Of a stretch of DNA of 33,611 nucleotides, positions 7,548-15,778 are shown one piece after another (within the stretch, counting starts at the first letter, position 1; the number at the start of each line of letters is the position of its first letter). The position numbers were made by a program, and so were the translations under genes. The stretch spans positions 1 through 33,611 of the forward strand of contig CANQDC010000007.1 in assembly GCA_947591455.1 (NCBI GenBank), read 5' to 3'. The notes below the pieces were generated by a model. That model made no database searches. It was not told where the DNA came from and saw only the letters and a program-made list of their open reading frames with translations. The stretch comes from an uncultured Bacilli bacterium. Its GTDB lineage: Bacteria; Bacillota_I; Bacilli_A; RF39; UBA660.

Positions 7548-8192
7548 TTACTCTTTAGAATTTCCAAATAGTCTTAATAATTCTAAAAATATATTAATAT
7601 AATCTAAATACAAATTTAAAGCACCAATAATTGCTAAATTATTTTCATTGATATTACTATGTGCTAAGAATTTGATTTTTTGAACATCATAAGCAGTAAA
7701 GCCTATAAAAATTAAAAGAGTAATCATGCTAAGAGCAAGATCAAAAGTTTCACTACCAATAAAAATATTGATTAAAAGACAAATAACTACCGCTAGTAAA
7801 CCCATCATTAAAAAGGAACCTAATTTAGTTAAATCAATGTTAGTAAAATAGCCAATAAGACCAAAAATTAAAAATAAGAAAGCAGCAATTAAAAATATAT
7901 ACAGTATAGAGGTTATTTCATAAGCAACAAAAATAGAAGAAAATGTTAAACCAGATAAAAAACTATATAATAAAAAGCAGATTTGAGCCATGGTTTTACT
8001 CATACGATGAATCCTGGCCGATAAAAAGATAACCACACCTAATTCTACAATGATTAAAATGAAATAATTCACACTCTTAAAAACATTAAAAAGCATAACT
8101 TCATTACTCGCCACACCAAATCCAGTTATAAAAGTAATGAAAAGACCGATAAACATCCATAAAAATGTTTTACTCATTATTTTATTATTCAT
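7548..8192 (-). CDS. Bax inhibitor-1 / YccA family membrane protein
   Basis: This is an integral membrane protein of the BI-1/YccA family; members act as pH-dependent calcium leak channels or as modulators of membrane proteases such as FtsH. The 214-residue product has about seven hydrophobic spans. The family's signature end is present: TAYDVQKIK after the sixth span and a C-terminal IGALNLYLDYINIFLELLRLFG. The ATG at 8192 is chosen because GAGGAG lies seven bases upstream; a TTG two codons earlier is less likely. An extended -10 (TGGTATACT, 8220-8212) lies so close that the mRNA would start at about the Shine-Dalgarno. Confidence 0.9.
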   Translation of the reverse strand: MNNKIMSKTFLWMFIGLFITFITGFGVASNEVMLFNVFKSVNYFILIIVELGVVIFLSARIHRMSKTMAQICFLLYSFLSGLTFSSIFVAYEITSILYIFLIAAFLFLIFGLIGYFTNIDLTKLGSFLMMGLLAVVICLLINIFIGSETFDLALSMITLLIFIGFTAYDVQKIKFLAHSNINENNLAIIGALNLYLDYINIFLELLRLFGNSKE

Positions 8193-8235
8193 AAACAAAC
8201 TCCTCTTATTTAGTATACCATAATTTTATGATTTT

Positions 8236-8267
8236 AATAAAAAAGCATTCTTAAAAAAAAGAATACT
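8236..8267 (-). terminator. Terminator after ychF
   Basis: The minus strand can form AGTATTCTT/AAGAATGCT (one G-U pair) around a run of T, followed by TTTTTT. The ychF stop codon TAG lies inside the first arm, so terminator and gene end overlap. Confidence 0.7.
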
Positions 8268-9366
8268 AAACATTAAAGCGAAAATAAACAATATCTCCAT
8301 CTTCCATAATATAATCTTTACCTTCTAAATAAAGCTTGCCAGCTTCTTGTACTTTTTTTTCATCTCCCAAAGCTTCTAAATCATTAAATTTCATTATTTC
8401 TGCTTTAATAAAACCTCTTTCAATATCACTATGAATTAACCCGGCACATTTTTTAGCATTGGTACCCTTTTTAAATGTCCAAGCACGTACTTCATCTTTT
8501 CCAACCGTAAAAAATGTTTGTAAGCCTAATAAATCATACGTAGCAAAAATAAGTTTATCTAAACCACTATAATGAATACCAATATCATTTAGAAAAGCCT
8601 TTTTATCAGATTCTTCTAATTCAGCCAATTCTGACTCCATTTTGGCACACATAATAATGACTCCAGCATTTTCCTTGCCAGCATATTTTTGAACATCTTT
8701 TGTATATTCATTTCCCTCTACTACAATATCTTCTTCCATTACATTCGCTACATAAATCAATGGCTTTAAAGTAATAAAATTAAAAGGTTTTAATAGGAAT
8801 AATTCTTCTCCATCAAAAGCAATCAATCGTAAAGCTTTATTCTCTAATAAAGCCGTTTGAGCTTTTTTCAAAACAGCTACTTCTTTTAAAGCATCTTTAT
8901 CTTTCGTCGTTTCAGCCTTTTTGGCTATTTTTTCAATCCGATTTTCGATAATTTCTAAATCAGCGAAAATGAGCTCCAAGTTAATAATTTCTATATCCCG
9001 AATTGGATCTACTCCACCCTCTACGTGAATAATATTTTCATCTTGAAAACAGCGTACAACTTCTACAATAGCATCCACTTCGCGAATATGAGATAAAAAC
9101 TTATTTCCTAATCCTTCACCTTTAGAAGCACCTTTTACTAAACCAGCAATATCAGTAAATTCAAAAGTAGTTGGTACTACATGATTTGGAACATACATTT
9201 TTTCTAAGAATTCTAACCGTTGGTCTGGAACCGTTACTACCCCTACATTAGGATCAATCGTAGCAAAAGGATAATTAGCAGCCAAAATATTTTTTTTAGT
9301 TATTGCATTAAAAAGTGTCGATTTGCCCACGTTTGGTAACCCAACAATTCCCGCCTTTAATGACAT
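8266..9366 (-). CDS. ychF: Redox-regulated ATPase YchF (Obg-like)
   Basis: YchF is a TRAFAC-class P-loop protein that prefers ATP and associates with ribosomes. The 366-residue product is the typical length. It has the P-loop GLPNVGKST (residues 9-17), the switch region GLVKGASKGEGLGNKFL, and the altered G4 motif NVMEED that accounts for ATP preference in this family. The C-terminal TGS-like part has the usual FTVGKDEVRAWTF and GFIKAEIM segments. The ATG at 9366 (MSLKAGIVG) has AGGTGATG upstream; the frame extends further but without homology. It is the last gene of the parA-led operon, 17 bases after the AbgT-type transporter. Confidence 0.95.
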   Translation of the reverse strand: MSLKAGIVGLPNVGKSTLFNAITKKNILAANYPFATIDPNVGVVTVPDQRLEFLEKMYVPNHVVPTTFEFTDIAGLVKGASKGEGLGNKFLSHIREVDAIVEVVRCFQDENIIHVEGGVDPIRDIEIINLELIFADLEIIENRIEKIAKKAETTKDKDALKEVAVLKKAQTALLENKALRLIAFDGEELFLLKPFNFITLKPLIYVANVMEEDIVVEGNEYTKDVQKYAGKENAGVIIMCAKMESELAELEESDKKAFLNDIGIHYSGLDKLIFATYDLLGLQTFFTVGKDEVRAWTFKKGTNAKKCAGLIHSDIERGFIKAEIMKFNDLEALGDEKKVQEAGKLYLEGKDYIMEDGDIVYFRFNV

Positions 9367-9383
9367 GTATTCATCACCTCTTA

Positions 9384-10928
9384 TTAAAGATTTGGATAAA
9401 CTCCTACTCCTATTGGAAGACCTACTATATACCATACAATTATGATTGTCAAGAAAGCAAAACACGTTAAAATGGAATAAGGAATTTGATAGCGAATAGA
9501 TTTTAATAAATGAATAGATCGATTCCCTTGATTATATTTTTCTAAAAAAGCTAAATAAATAACAAAATATGAAAATAAAGGTGTCAATCCCATAGTTATA
9601 GATTCACCAAATCGAAATATAACTTGAGTAAATTCTGGTGAAATACCCGCTTGCATAAATGTCGGAATAACAACAGCAGAAATAATAGACCATTTCGTAA
9701 TAGAGGAAGGAATAAAGATAGTTGCCACCATAGCAATACAAAATAACAAAACAATTAAAGGAATTCCTGTAAAAGATACATGATTGACTAAATTAGCTAA
9801 TAAAATCACAAGAATATTTCCAATATTTGTATATTTAAAAACATTAATCAAGATAGAAGCAAAAAAGATAAGAACTAATATTTTTCCAATACCATCCAAT
9901 GAATGTCCTAAATCTTCACATAAATCACGATTGTTTTTGATAGTTCTTGCTCCAATTCCATAAAAGAAACCTAAAATAATAAAAAACATGGTAACTATAA
10001 AGACAAATCCTGTACTAAAAAATGAATTATAACTAAATAATTTATCAATATAGAACAATTGACTATCATCAAGCAATTTTCCAGAAAAAGGTAAGCCAGG
10101 AACAATGTTATATAAAAAGATTAACAAATACACTAATCCTGCTATAATTGCAAGAGCCAATCCTTTTTTTTCTTTTTTGCCAATAGAAAATTCTTCTTCT
10201 ATTTCCGTCTCAGGAATTTCATACTTATCTAATTTATAAACTAAATATTTTTCAGTAATCAATGTAATTAAAATAGCAAGTATAATAACAGCAATTAGCA
10301 TAATAAATACAAAACTAGTTGTTTCAATTACATAATTTTTATCTATCATATTTGCAGCTAATTGAGTCAAAGATAAAAGAGAAGAATCAATACTCGTTAA
10401 AAAGACATTGATCCCACTACCACAAGTCAAGGCGGCAAAAGTGGCAATAATTCCAATCGCTGGATTCCGTTTCCCATAATTAAACAATATAGCACTAATA
10501 GGTATCATAATTATATATGACAAATCCCCAATAATGCTTAAAATAATACTTATAAACACTAAAGTAAAAGTTACTGTATTTTTTTTTGCATTTTTAGTAA
10601 GCAAAGTAAACGCCGTTTTTAAAAAACCACTCTTTTCCATAATTCCTATACCAATTAAGATAATCATTAAACTACTTAAAGGCGCAAAAGCCACAAAATT
10701 AGATACAGTACTTGTAAATATATATTTTATTCCCTCTATACTAATTAAAGACTTTACTTCCGAAATAGAAGTTGTATATTCTAAAGAGGTTGCACTTATT
10801 TTACGATCCGTAGCTTGAAATCCTAAAAGCGATAATATTCCACTTAAAAAAATGGTGGCAGCTATTAATATTAGGATAGTCATAATTGGATGTAATGTTA
10901 TTTTTTCTTTTATTTTACTTTTTTTCAT
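9384..10928 (-). CDS. AbgT-family transporter
   Basis: This is a polytopic membrane protein of the AbgT family, whose members import p-aminobenzoyl-glutamate or export antifolates such as sulfonamides. The 514-residue product has a hydrophilic basic start, about ten or more membrane segments and the family landmarks. These are NFVAFAPLSSLMIILIGIGI followed by MEKSGF, a long span before GDLSYIIMIPISAILFNYGKRNPAIG, and a GSGINVFLTSIDSSLLSLTQLAA loop with the conserved Asp. The ATG at 10928 has AGG eight bases upstream and overlaps the DUF951 gene by 14 bases; a GTG three codons earlier is the alternative. It sits in a partition-ychF operon where Bacillus has no transporter. The substrate cannot be read from the sequence. 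Confidence 0.82.
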   Translation of the reverse strand: MKKSKIKEKITLHPIMTILILIAATIFLSGILSLLGFQATDRKISATSLEYTTSISEVKSLISIEGIKYIFTSTVSNFVAFAPLSSLMIILIGIGIMEKSGFLKTAFTLLTKNAKKNTVTFTLVFISIILSIIGDLSYIIMIPISAILFNYGKRNPAIGIIATFAALTCGSGINVFLTSIDSSLLSLTQLAANMIDKNYVIETTSFVFIMLIAVIILAILITLITEKYLVYKLDKYEIPETEIEEEFSIGKKEKKGLALAIIAGLVYLLIFLYNIVPGLPFSGKLLDDSQLFYIDKLFSYNSFFSTGFVFIVTMFFIILGFFYGIGARTIKNNRDLCEDLGHSLDGIGKILVLIFFASILINVFKYTNIGNILVILLANLVNHVSFTGIPLIVLLFCIAMVATIFIPSSITKWSIISAVVIPTFMQAGISPEFTQVIFRFGESITMGLTPLFSYFVIYLAFLEKYNQGNRSIHLLKSIRYQIPYSILTCFAFLTIIIVWYIVGLPIGVGVYPNL

Positions 10929-11115
10929 TTTCTTCACCTAATATTTTTTTTAGTTTGTGTTCAAATTCTAAACGATCCATCATTACCTCGCGTCCACAAT
11001 GTATACATTTTATTTTTATATCGACACCAACTCTAATAATTTTCCATTCATTCGTCCCACAAGCATGCGGTTTTTTCATGATTACTAAATCATTTAAATT
11101 ATAACTTCTTATCAT
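10915..11115 (-). CDS. DUF951 family small zinc-binding-like protein
   Basis: This is a 66-residue protein of the DUF951 family, which is widespread in Firmicutes next to parB or ychF and has no established role. The family core is YNLNDLVIMKKPHACGTNEWKI, then IKCIHCGREVMMDRLEFE. The single Cys in HACG plus the CIHC pair may bind a metal. The ATG at 11115 (MIRSYNL) has TTGAGGTG just upstream. The gene overlaps mscS by 17 bases upstream and the transporter by 14 bases downstream, so translation of all three is likely coupled. Confidence 0.9.
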   Translation of the reverse strand: MIRSYNLNDLVIMKKPHACGTNEWKIIRVGVDIKIKCIHCGREVMMDRLEFEHKLKKILGEENEKK

Positions 11116-11914
11116 TATGCACCTCAATTTGCGCGTAAGGAATTTTTATATTATCTTTCTCATAAATATTTTTTATAATTTTTAATACTTCTCTTCTAAT
11201 TTGCCATTGATCTTCCTGTGTACATATAATACTAATCGTATAATTAATTGCACTATCCTTTAAATCAGAAATCCCCAAATATTTGGAATCATTATAAACT
11301 CCTTTAATTTTTTTAGCTTCTTCTATGATTTTAGCAATTGCTTTTTCTACTTTTTCCGTTTTCTCTTCATAAGCAGTTGGAATATCAATACGCAAATCTG
11401 CTTTCTTTTGACTAATATTAATAATTTGATTTATATTCCGATTGGCAATAACCATAACCTCTCCCGTAGCCTTTTTTATTTTTGTCGCCTTTAAACTCAT
11501 CTCAATAACTTCACCAGTAAAATCATTATAAGTAACAATATCTCCAACAACAAAATAATTATTTATAATAATATCAATTCCACTAATAAAATCTTTTAAT
11601 GTATCTTGTAAAGCTAATCCAAGTAAAGCACTAGCTACACCTAAACTAGTAATTAATGCTCTTGTATCCACTCCATATAAATCAAGTATAAAAAATATAA
11701 CAAATACATAAATAATTACTTTTGCAATATTAGATAACAAATTTACAATCGTAATTCTCTTTTTTCTTTCATAAGAATTCTTACCATTATTAACAATTTT
11801 TTCAATTAAACGACTGCCTAACTTATAAGCAATTATTCCAGCAAATAAAATAATAGCTAAACCATATATTTCTTTTTGGCTTAGAAACCCCAAAATATTT
11901 TTAGCGAATTGCAT
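11099..11914 (-). CDS. MscS-family mechanosensitive channel
   Basis: This is a small-conductance mechanosensitive channel that releases solutes on hypo-osmotic shock. The 271-residue product has three membrane spans. The pore-lining third helix is GVASALLGLALQDTLKDFISG (residues about 93-113), rich in Gly and Ala as in the family. A beta domain follows (VVGDIVTYNDFTGEVIEMSLKATKIK), then a cytoplasmic alpha/beta C-terminus. It is of the YkuT-like type seen beside parB in Firmicutes. Its start codon touches the parB stop directly, and its 3' end overlaps the DUF951 gene. Confidence 0.92.
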   Translation of the reverse strand: MQFAKNILGFLSQKEIYGLAIILFAGIIAYKLGSRLIEKIVNNGKNSYERKKRITIVNLLSNIAKVIIYVFVIFFILDLYGVDTRALITSLGVASALLGLALQDTLKDFISGIDIIINNYFVVGDIVTYNDFTGEVIEMSLKATKIKKATGEVMVIANRNINQIINISQKKADLRIDIPTAYEEKTEKVEKAIAKIIEEAKKIKGVYNDSKYLGISDLKDSAINYTISIICTQEDQWQIRREVLKIIKNIYEKDNIKIPYAQIEVHNDKKL

Positions 11915-12805
11915 TTAATCACCTGCTATTTCTATTCCTAAAATATCCAGAATTCTTTCTAAATCTTTTTCACGATCAAAAGGAATTTCAATTTTATTAT
12001 TTTTTATTTTAACTTTTGTTCCAATCTTTTCACGCATAATTGTTTCGTATATTGTATAATGAATATTTCGGTCATTTAAATTACGTGATAACGCATTCTT
12101 TTTTGGTAATTTTTCATTTTGAATTATTTTTTCAACATCTCTTACAGATAAAGATTCTTTTAAAATTCGATCAGTTAACTCATGAATTAAATTTTCATCA
12201 TTTAATTTACTTAAAGCCCTGGCATGACCCATACTTAATTTATTTTCTTCAACCAATCTTTTAGTAGCATTGGGTAATTTTAATAAACCCAACATATTTG
12301 TTACATGACTACGACTTTTACCAAATTTTTTAGCAAATTCCTCTTGCGTTAAATGCCCTATTTTTATAATATTGTCATAAGCAATAGCTTCATCAATTGG
12401 ATTCAAATCCTCTCTTTGAATATTTTCAATTAACGCAATTTCCATCATTTCTTGATCATTAAATTCTTTTACAATGGCTGGAATCTTTTCTAACCCTGCT
12501 AACTTAGAAGCTTTAGTTCTTCTCTCACCAGCAATTAACTCATACCCTTTGATACTCTTTTTTACAATAATAGGTTGAACAATTCCATATTCTTTAATAC
12601 TGTCTGCTAATTCTTGTAAAGATTCATCATTAAAAGTTTTTCTCGGTTGATAAGGATTACTTCTAATCTCATCTAAAGAAATCTCTACAATATCATTTTT
12701 TTTCGCAGTATCGACAATATCACGTTCAAAATTATCAAAATTAATTACTTCATTTGAAAATAATTGTTCTAAACCCTTTCCCAAAGCTTTTCTTTTAGTT
12801 TCCAT
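11915..12805 (-). CDS. parB: Chromosome partitioning protein ParB (Spo0J)
   Basis: ParB binds parS sites, spreads on DNA as a CTP-dependent clamp and works with ParA in origin segregation and SMC loading. The 296-residue product has the N-terminal domain with NPYQPRKTF and the CTP-binding GERRTKASKLAG motif (about residue 93). A helix-turn-helix region (LTQEEFAKKFGKSRSHVTNML) and the C-terminal dimerisation domain follow. It overlaps parA by 11 bases. No parS site was found in the window. Confidence 0.96.
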   Translation of the reverse strand: METKRKALGKGLEQLFSNEVINFDNFERDIVDTAKKNDIVEISLDEIRSNPYQPRKTFNDESLQELADSIKEYGIVQPIIVKKSIKGYELIAGERRTKASKLAGLEKIPAIVKEFNDQEMMEIALIENIQREDLNPIDEAIAYDNIIKIGHLTQEEFAKKFGKSRSHVTNMLGLLKLPNATKRLVEENKLSMGHARALSKLNDENLIHELTDRILKESLSVRDVEKIIQNEKLPKKNALSRNLNDRNIHYTIYETIMREKIGTKVKIKNNKIEIPFDREKDLERILDILGIEIAGD

Positions 12806-13580
12806 TGCGACTAATCACTTCCTTTGCTAAATTTTCATAAGCAAGAGTTGCACGACTTGTCGGATCATAAGCATTAATTGGTTTTCCATGGCTTGGAGCT
12901 TCAACAAGTCTTACAAGTCTTGGAATAATAGTATTAAAAACTTTATTTTTAAAATATTTTCTTACTTCTTCAATTATTTCTAAACCAATATTTGTTCTAC
13001 CATCTAACATAGTTAAAAGTACACCTTCAATACGTAAATCAGGATTCATATTAGATTGCACTAAAATAATGGAATTTAATAATTGCGTAATTCCCTCTAA
13101 AGCATAATATTCACATTGTACAGGAATAATCACAGAATCACTAGCAACTAAAGCATTCATAGTTGATATACCTAAAGATGGTTGACAATCGATAATAATA
13201 AAATCATATAAATCTCTAATTTCCAATATTTTAGAACGCAATTGCTCATTTTGCTTAAAACTTGTATCTTCCAACATTTTCTTCACAAATTCTACATCGA
13301 CTCCAGCTAAATTAATCGTAGAAGGAATAATAGAAAGATTTTTAAATTTTGTTTTTATTATAGCTTTTTGTATTTCACAAGCCCCTGTAATCACATCATA
13401 AATATCATAATCAAAATCATTTGTATTTAAACCTAATCCATTTGATGCATTTCCTTGAGAGTCAAGATCTATTAATAAAGTCTTTTTTCCCTCGCTTCCT
13501 AAGGCAGCTGCTAAGTTAATACTAGTAGTTGTTTTCCCAACTCCACCTTTTTGATTAACTAATGAAATAACTTTTGCCAT
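12795..13580 (-). CDS. parA: Chromosome partitioning ATPase ParA (Soj)
   Basis: ParA is a Walker-type ATPase that binds the nucleoid and moves ParB-bound origins. In Bacillus, Soj also controls DnaA. The 261-residue product has the deviant Walker A KGGVGKTTT (residues 11-19), Walker A' with LIDLDSQGNAS and Walker B with IIIDCQPSLG. The C-terminus (DPTSRATLAYENLAKEV) is the usual end of chromosomal Soj proteins. It is the first gene of a six-gene operon ending in ychF, and a promoter is visible at 13616-13644. Confidence 0.96.
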   Translation of the reverse strand: MAKVISLVNQKGGVGKTTTSINLAAALGSEGKKTLLIDLDSQGNASNGLGLNTNDFDYDIYDVITGACEIQKAIIKTKFKNLSIIPSTINLAGVDVEFVKKMLEDTSFKQNEQLRSKILEIRDLYDFIIIDCQPSLGISTMNALVASDSVIIPVQCEYYALEGITQLLNSIILVQSNMNPDLRIEGVLLTMLDGRTNIGLEIIEEVRKYFKNKVFNTIIPRLVRLVEAPSHGKPINAYDPTSRATLAYENLAKEVISRNGN

Positions 13581-13615
13581 AATACCACCTTTTTCAATTT
13601 TTAGTCACTAGGATT

Positions 13616-13644
13616 ATTCTATCACATTAATAGTTATTTGTCTT
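13616..13644 (-). promoter_or_regulatory. Promoter of the parA operon
   Basis: The minus strand has AAGACA (13644-13639), a 17-base spacer and TAGAAT (13621-13616). The -10 box is preceded by TGA, an extended -10. The leader to parA is about 30 bases and holds AAAGGTGG. Confidence 0.6.
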
Positions 13645-13662
13645 TACTAAAAAATGAATTTA

Positions 13663-14124
13663 TTATTTATTTTTTATTATCATTAAAATTTTATATCTAT
13701 CAAACACATGAAATCTTAAATGTTTTAAAATAGTTTTTATTTCATAATAATCAGTAGTTGCAAAAAGACTAGCAAACCATTCTATGCACTTCTTATGTGG
13801 ATAACTACTTAAACAACTATTACAATAAAATTCCCAATAACAAGGATATAATAATGTATAACCTTTATCATTTTTTTCTAAACTAAAATTAAGATAAAAT
13901 TTTTTTGAACAATTAAACAAATTTTTAGTATCATATACTACAATTTTAAATAAATATTGCTTATTAAAAGTAATAATAAATTCCAAAACATTTCCATATT
14001 CCGATTCATAATATCCATTAACTAAATCTATTGGTTTCAATCCAAAAAAATTTAATATAATTTTATCCAATTTTTTTCGATACTTAGGAATACTAAAAAT
14101 TTTAATAAAATGATCTATATCCAT
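13663..14124 (-). CDS. Uncharacterised cysteine-containing protein
   Basis: I do not recognise this gene. From the ATG at 14124 (MDIDHFIKIF) the product has about 153 residues, no membrane span, many aromatic residues and a central cluster of three cysteines with a histidine (CNSCLSSYPHKKC, about residue 100). That cluster could bind a metal or form a small finger. The ATG has AAGGGC upstream; a TTG 17 codons earlier would add a hydrophobic stretch and is less likely. It lies between the surface-protein terminator and the parA promoter, and no clear promoter of its own was found. It is AT-richer than its neighbours, so transfer or fast evolution is possible. Confidence 0.6.
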   Translation of the reverse strand: MDIDHFIKIFSIPKYRKKLDKIILNFFGLKPIDLVNGYYESEYGNVLEFIITFNKQYLFKIVVYDTKNLFNCSKKFYLNFSLEKNDKGYTLLYPCYWEFYCNSCLSSYPHKKCIEWFASLFATTDYYEIKTILKHLRFHVFDRYKILMIIKNK

Positions 14125-14286
14125 AATTTGCCCTTCCCTGACAAAAAGAGTAACAAATAATAGTTCATATAGCAAACCAACAATTATTAAACTTTCCCCA
14201 CAGAATTCCTTTTTTGATTATCCTATTTATCTTTTCTACTATAAAAATAAATTTCTATTACAAAAATTTAAAAAAAAATTGAATAT

Positions 14287-14308
14287 TAAAAAAAGAGCTG
14301 GTTGCTCT
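14287..14308 (-). terminator. Terminator of the surface-protein gene
   Basis: The minus strand has AGAGC, loop AACCA, GCTCT, then TTTTTT, beginning four bases after the gene's stop codon region. Confidence 0.75.
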
Positions 14309-14311
14309 AAT

Positions 14312-15460
14312 TTAATCAATTAAAAACCTTGGGCGTACGCCAAGCAAAGTGGTCGCACCACTAGCACCCGAAAATCCGTAGTTATAGACATTAGCAAAAC
14401 TAGTCGAATCCACTACATCTTTTAACCAATAATTAAGACTAGAAATCCCATAACTATTTGTAAACTCAGGCTTTAGTTGAAAGATGGCATACTGACGATT
14501 ATCAATTCCTGTATCATACATACTTGACGAAACTACTGTTCCTCCATACACATTCATCTCACTCATTAAATCTAATTCTCTTTCATACCATTCCCAATTA
14601 TTACTAACACCTTTTGCATTATCAAATTTATTATTTGGAGCTTCTTTATTTACTGATTTACTTAATAGATTCCTATATTGGATTACATGTTCTTCAAAAA
14701 CCGGTTTAATATATGTACTTAAGATTTCTGGTAATGTGGTTTTAACCATATCACTTCCTACATAGCCACCTGTAGTGTCATTTGTTTCATTCATTTTGGC
14801 TGTTGTTAAAGGTTTTGCAGGTATAACTGTGGCATGATGTTGGGTTAATATTTTAGTACTATCTCCAGAATATAAATAATTATCTAGATCTGCTATCAAC
14901 CATGTTACTTCATGATTACCTTCAGTTGTTGTTATATAATCTCCAACGTATATATCATCAAATTTGCCACTGGAGATCATTTTATATAAAGTTCCATCTG
15001 TATGATACTGCGTTATATCTTTCCCTCGGTACGTATTTCTTCTTAATGCTACTCCTGCATCAATGTATTTATTATATTCGTCTTCACTTAATGTGGATGT
15101 AAATAATAATTTACATCTACTTCCTTCTTCTACATTTTCTAGTTTTACATTCCAAGCATTATAATCCCACTCCCCTGTGGTTTTACTATTCCCACAATCT
15201 ACATTTACTTTATAATATTTTCCATCTTTGTTTTTAGGTTCTGTTGGAATTTCATTTGTTTTTTGTTCATCTACTAAAACGGCAAATTTTACATCATATC
15301 CAAAATCAGGTATCGTTCCTTTTATTACATTATAGCTTTTGTTCTCTTGGTATGTAGCATAACTTCTATATATAGAAATCCCGCCAAAACTGATTAGTAT
15401 TCCTAAAATGGCAATAGCTGTTCTTTTATTATAATTATTATTATATTTTTTTAATCTCAT
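14312..15460 (-). CDS. Exported surface protein with DUF6273-like C-terminus
   Basis: This is a predicted secreted or membrane-anchored protein. From the ATG at 15460 it has 382 residues: a basic start, a hydrophobic segment at about residues 14-30 (AIAILGILISFGGISIY), an extracellular region with one Cys pair (DCGNS and SRCKLL), and a long C-terminal domain. That domain has the wording common in Firmicutes DUF6273-type proteins: TGGYVGSDM, LMSEMNVYGG, YWLKDVVDS and a final GVRPRFLI. Such domains resemble C-type-lectin-like folds and are thought to be ligand-binding; that step is inferred. AAAGGTGAT precedes the ATG. It is transcribed divergently from the XRE regulator, and a perfect inverted repeat covers its -10 box, so it is probably switched by that regulator. 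Confidence 0.75.
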   Translation of the reverse strand: MRLKKYNNNYNKRTAIAILGILISFGGISIYRSYATYQENKSYNVIKGTIPDFGYDVKFAVLVDEQKTNEIPTEPKNKDGKYYKVNVDCGNSKTTGEWDYNAWNVKLENVEEGSRCKLLFTSTLSEDEYNKYIDAGVALRRNTYRGKDITQYHTDGTLYKMISSGKFDDIYVGDYITTTEGNHEVTWLIADLDNYLYSGDSTKILTQHHATVIPAKPLTTAKMNETNDTTGGYVGSDMVKTTLPEILSTYIKPVFEEHVIQYRNLLSKSVNKEAPNNKFDNAKGVSNNWEWYERELDLMSEMNVYGGTVVSSSMYDTGIDNRQYAIFQLKPEFTNSYGISSLNYWLKDVVDSTSFANVYNYGFSGASGATTLLGVRPRFLID

Positions 15461-15470
15461 ATTATCACCT

Positions 15471-15499
15471 TTGACACCACATTTTGTTGGTATTATCGT
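15471..15499 (+). promoter_or_regulatory. Probable promoter of the XRE regulator
   Basis: A perfect -35 box TTGACA (15471-15476) is followed after 17 bases by TATCGT (15494-15499), a weak -10. The predicted start lies inside the inverted repeat 15485-15515, which fits autoregulation by the XRE protein. Confidence 0.4.
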
Positions 15500-15515
15500 T
15501 AAAATAATACCAACA
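15485..15515. promoter_or_regulatory. Inverted-repeat operator between XRE and surface-protein genes
   Basis: Two perfect 12-base arms (TGTTGGTATTAT and ATAATACCAACA) are separated by seven bases and centred at 15500. The repeat covers the -10 region of both divergent promoters. Such a site is what a dimeric XRE/Cro-like protein would bind, and the adjacent gene encodes one. Binding is inferred, not shown. Confidence 0.65.
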
Positions 15516-15532
15516 TTTTGTATGCTTGTCAA
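15504..15532 (-). promoter_or_regulatory. Promoter of the surface-protein gene
   Basis: The minus strand has a perfect TTGACA (15532-15527), a 17-base spacer and TATTAT (15509-15504). The -10 lies in the right arm of the inverted repeat, so a bound regulator would block it. Confidence 0.7.
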
Positions 15533-15542
15533 GAGGTGACAT

Positions 15543-15761
15543 ATGAAGATTAATGCCAATAATTATAAAGCAAATGAAATTATAAAGTTCATTCGCGAAT
15601 ATACGGGATTGACACAAGAAGAATTTGGAAAAAAAATTAAAAGAAGCAGAAATGCCATCCAATTTTATGAATATGGTCAACGAAATTATGATTTAGAATT
15701 GCTATTAGAAATAGCGAAAAAATTTGATCTAGAAATAATTATTCAAAATAAAAAAAAGTAG
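15543..15761 (+). CDS. XRE-family transcriptional regulator
   Basis: This is a 72-residue single-domain helix-turn-helix protein of the Cro/C1 type. The helices run from IIKFIREYTGLTQEEFGKKI through RSRNAIQFYEYGQRNYDLELLLEIAKKF, with the usual Gln in the first HTH helix and Ser-Arg in the recognition helix. There is no effector domain. AAGAGGTG precedes the ATG. It is one of only two plus-strand genes here and faces the surface-protein gene across a palindromic operator, so it probably controls that gene and itself. Its stop codon lies inside the terminator stem. Confidence 0.9.
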   Translation: MKINANNYKANEIIKFIREYTGLTQEEFGKKIKRSRNAIQFYEYGQRNYDLELLLEIAKKFDLEIIIQNKKK

Positions 15762-15777
15762 GTTTTCTACTTTTTTT
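15751..15777. terminator. Bidirectional terminator between XRE and rplL
   Basis: An 11-bp stem (AAAAAAAGTAG/CTACTTTTTTT) with a 5-base loop has T runs on both strands. It can end the XRE transcript and the rplJ-rplL transcript. The XRE stop TAG is the tip of the left arm. Confidence 0.8.
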
Positions 15778-15778
15778 A

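Noticed and set aside
11915-13580. parS site near parA/parB
   Set aside because: I looked for the palindrome TGTTNCACGTGNAACA and close variants over the window and saw none. The site may lie outside.
14312-15460. Diversity-generating retroelement target protein
   Set aside because: The C-terminal GVRP-type ending resembles lectin-fold target proteins, but there is no reverse transcriptase or template repeat in the window and no duplicated variable segment was seen.
15465-15680. Minus-strand frame of 71 codons opposite the XRE gene
   Set aside because: It covers the operator and the XRE gene on the opposite strand, has no ribosome-binding site and no family features. The XRE frame has a clear HTH and Shine-Dalgarno.
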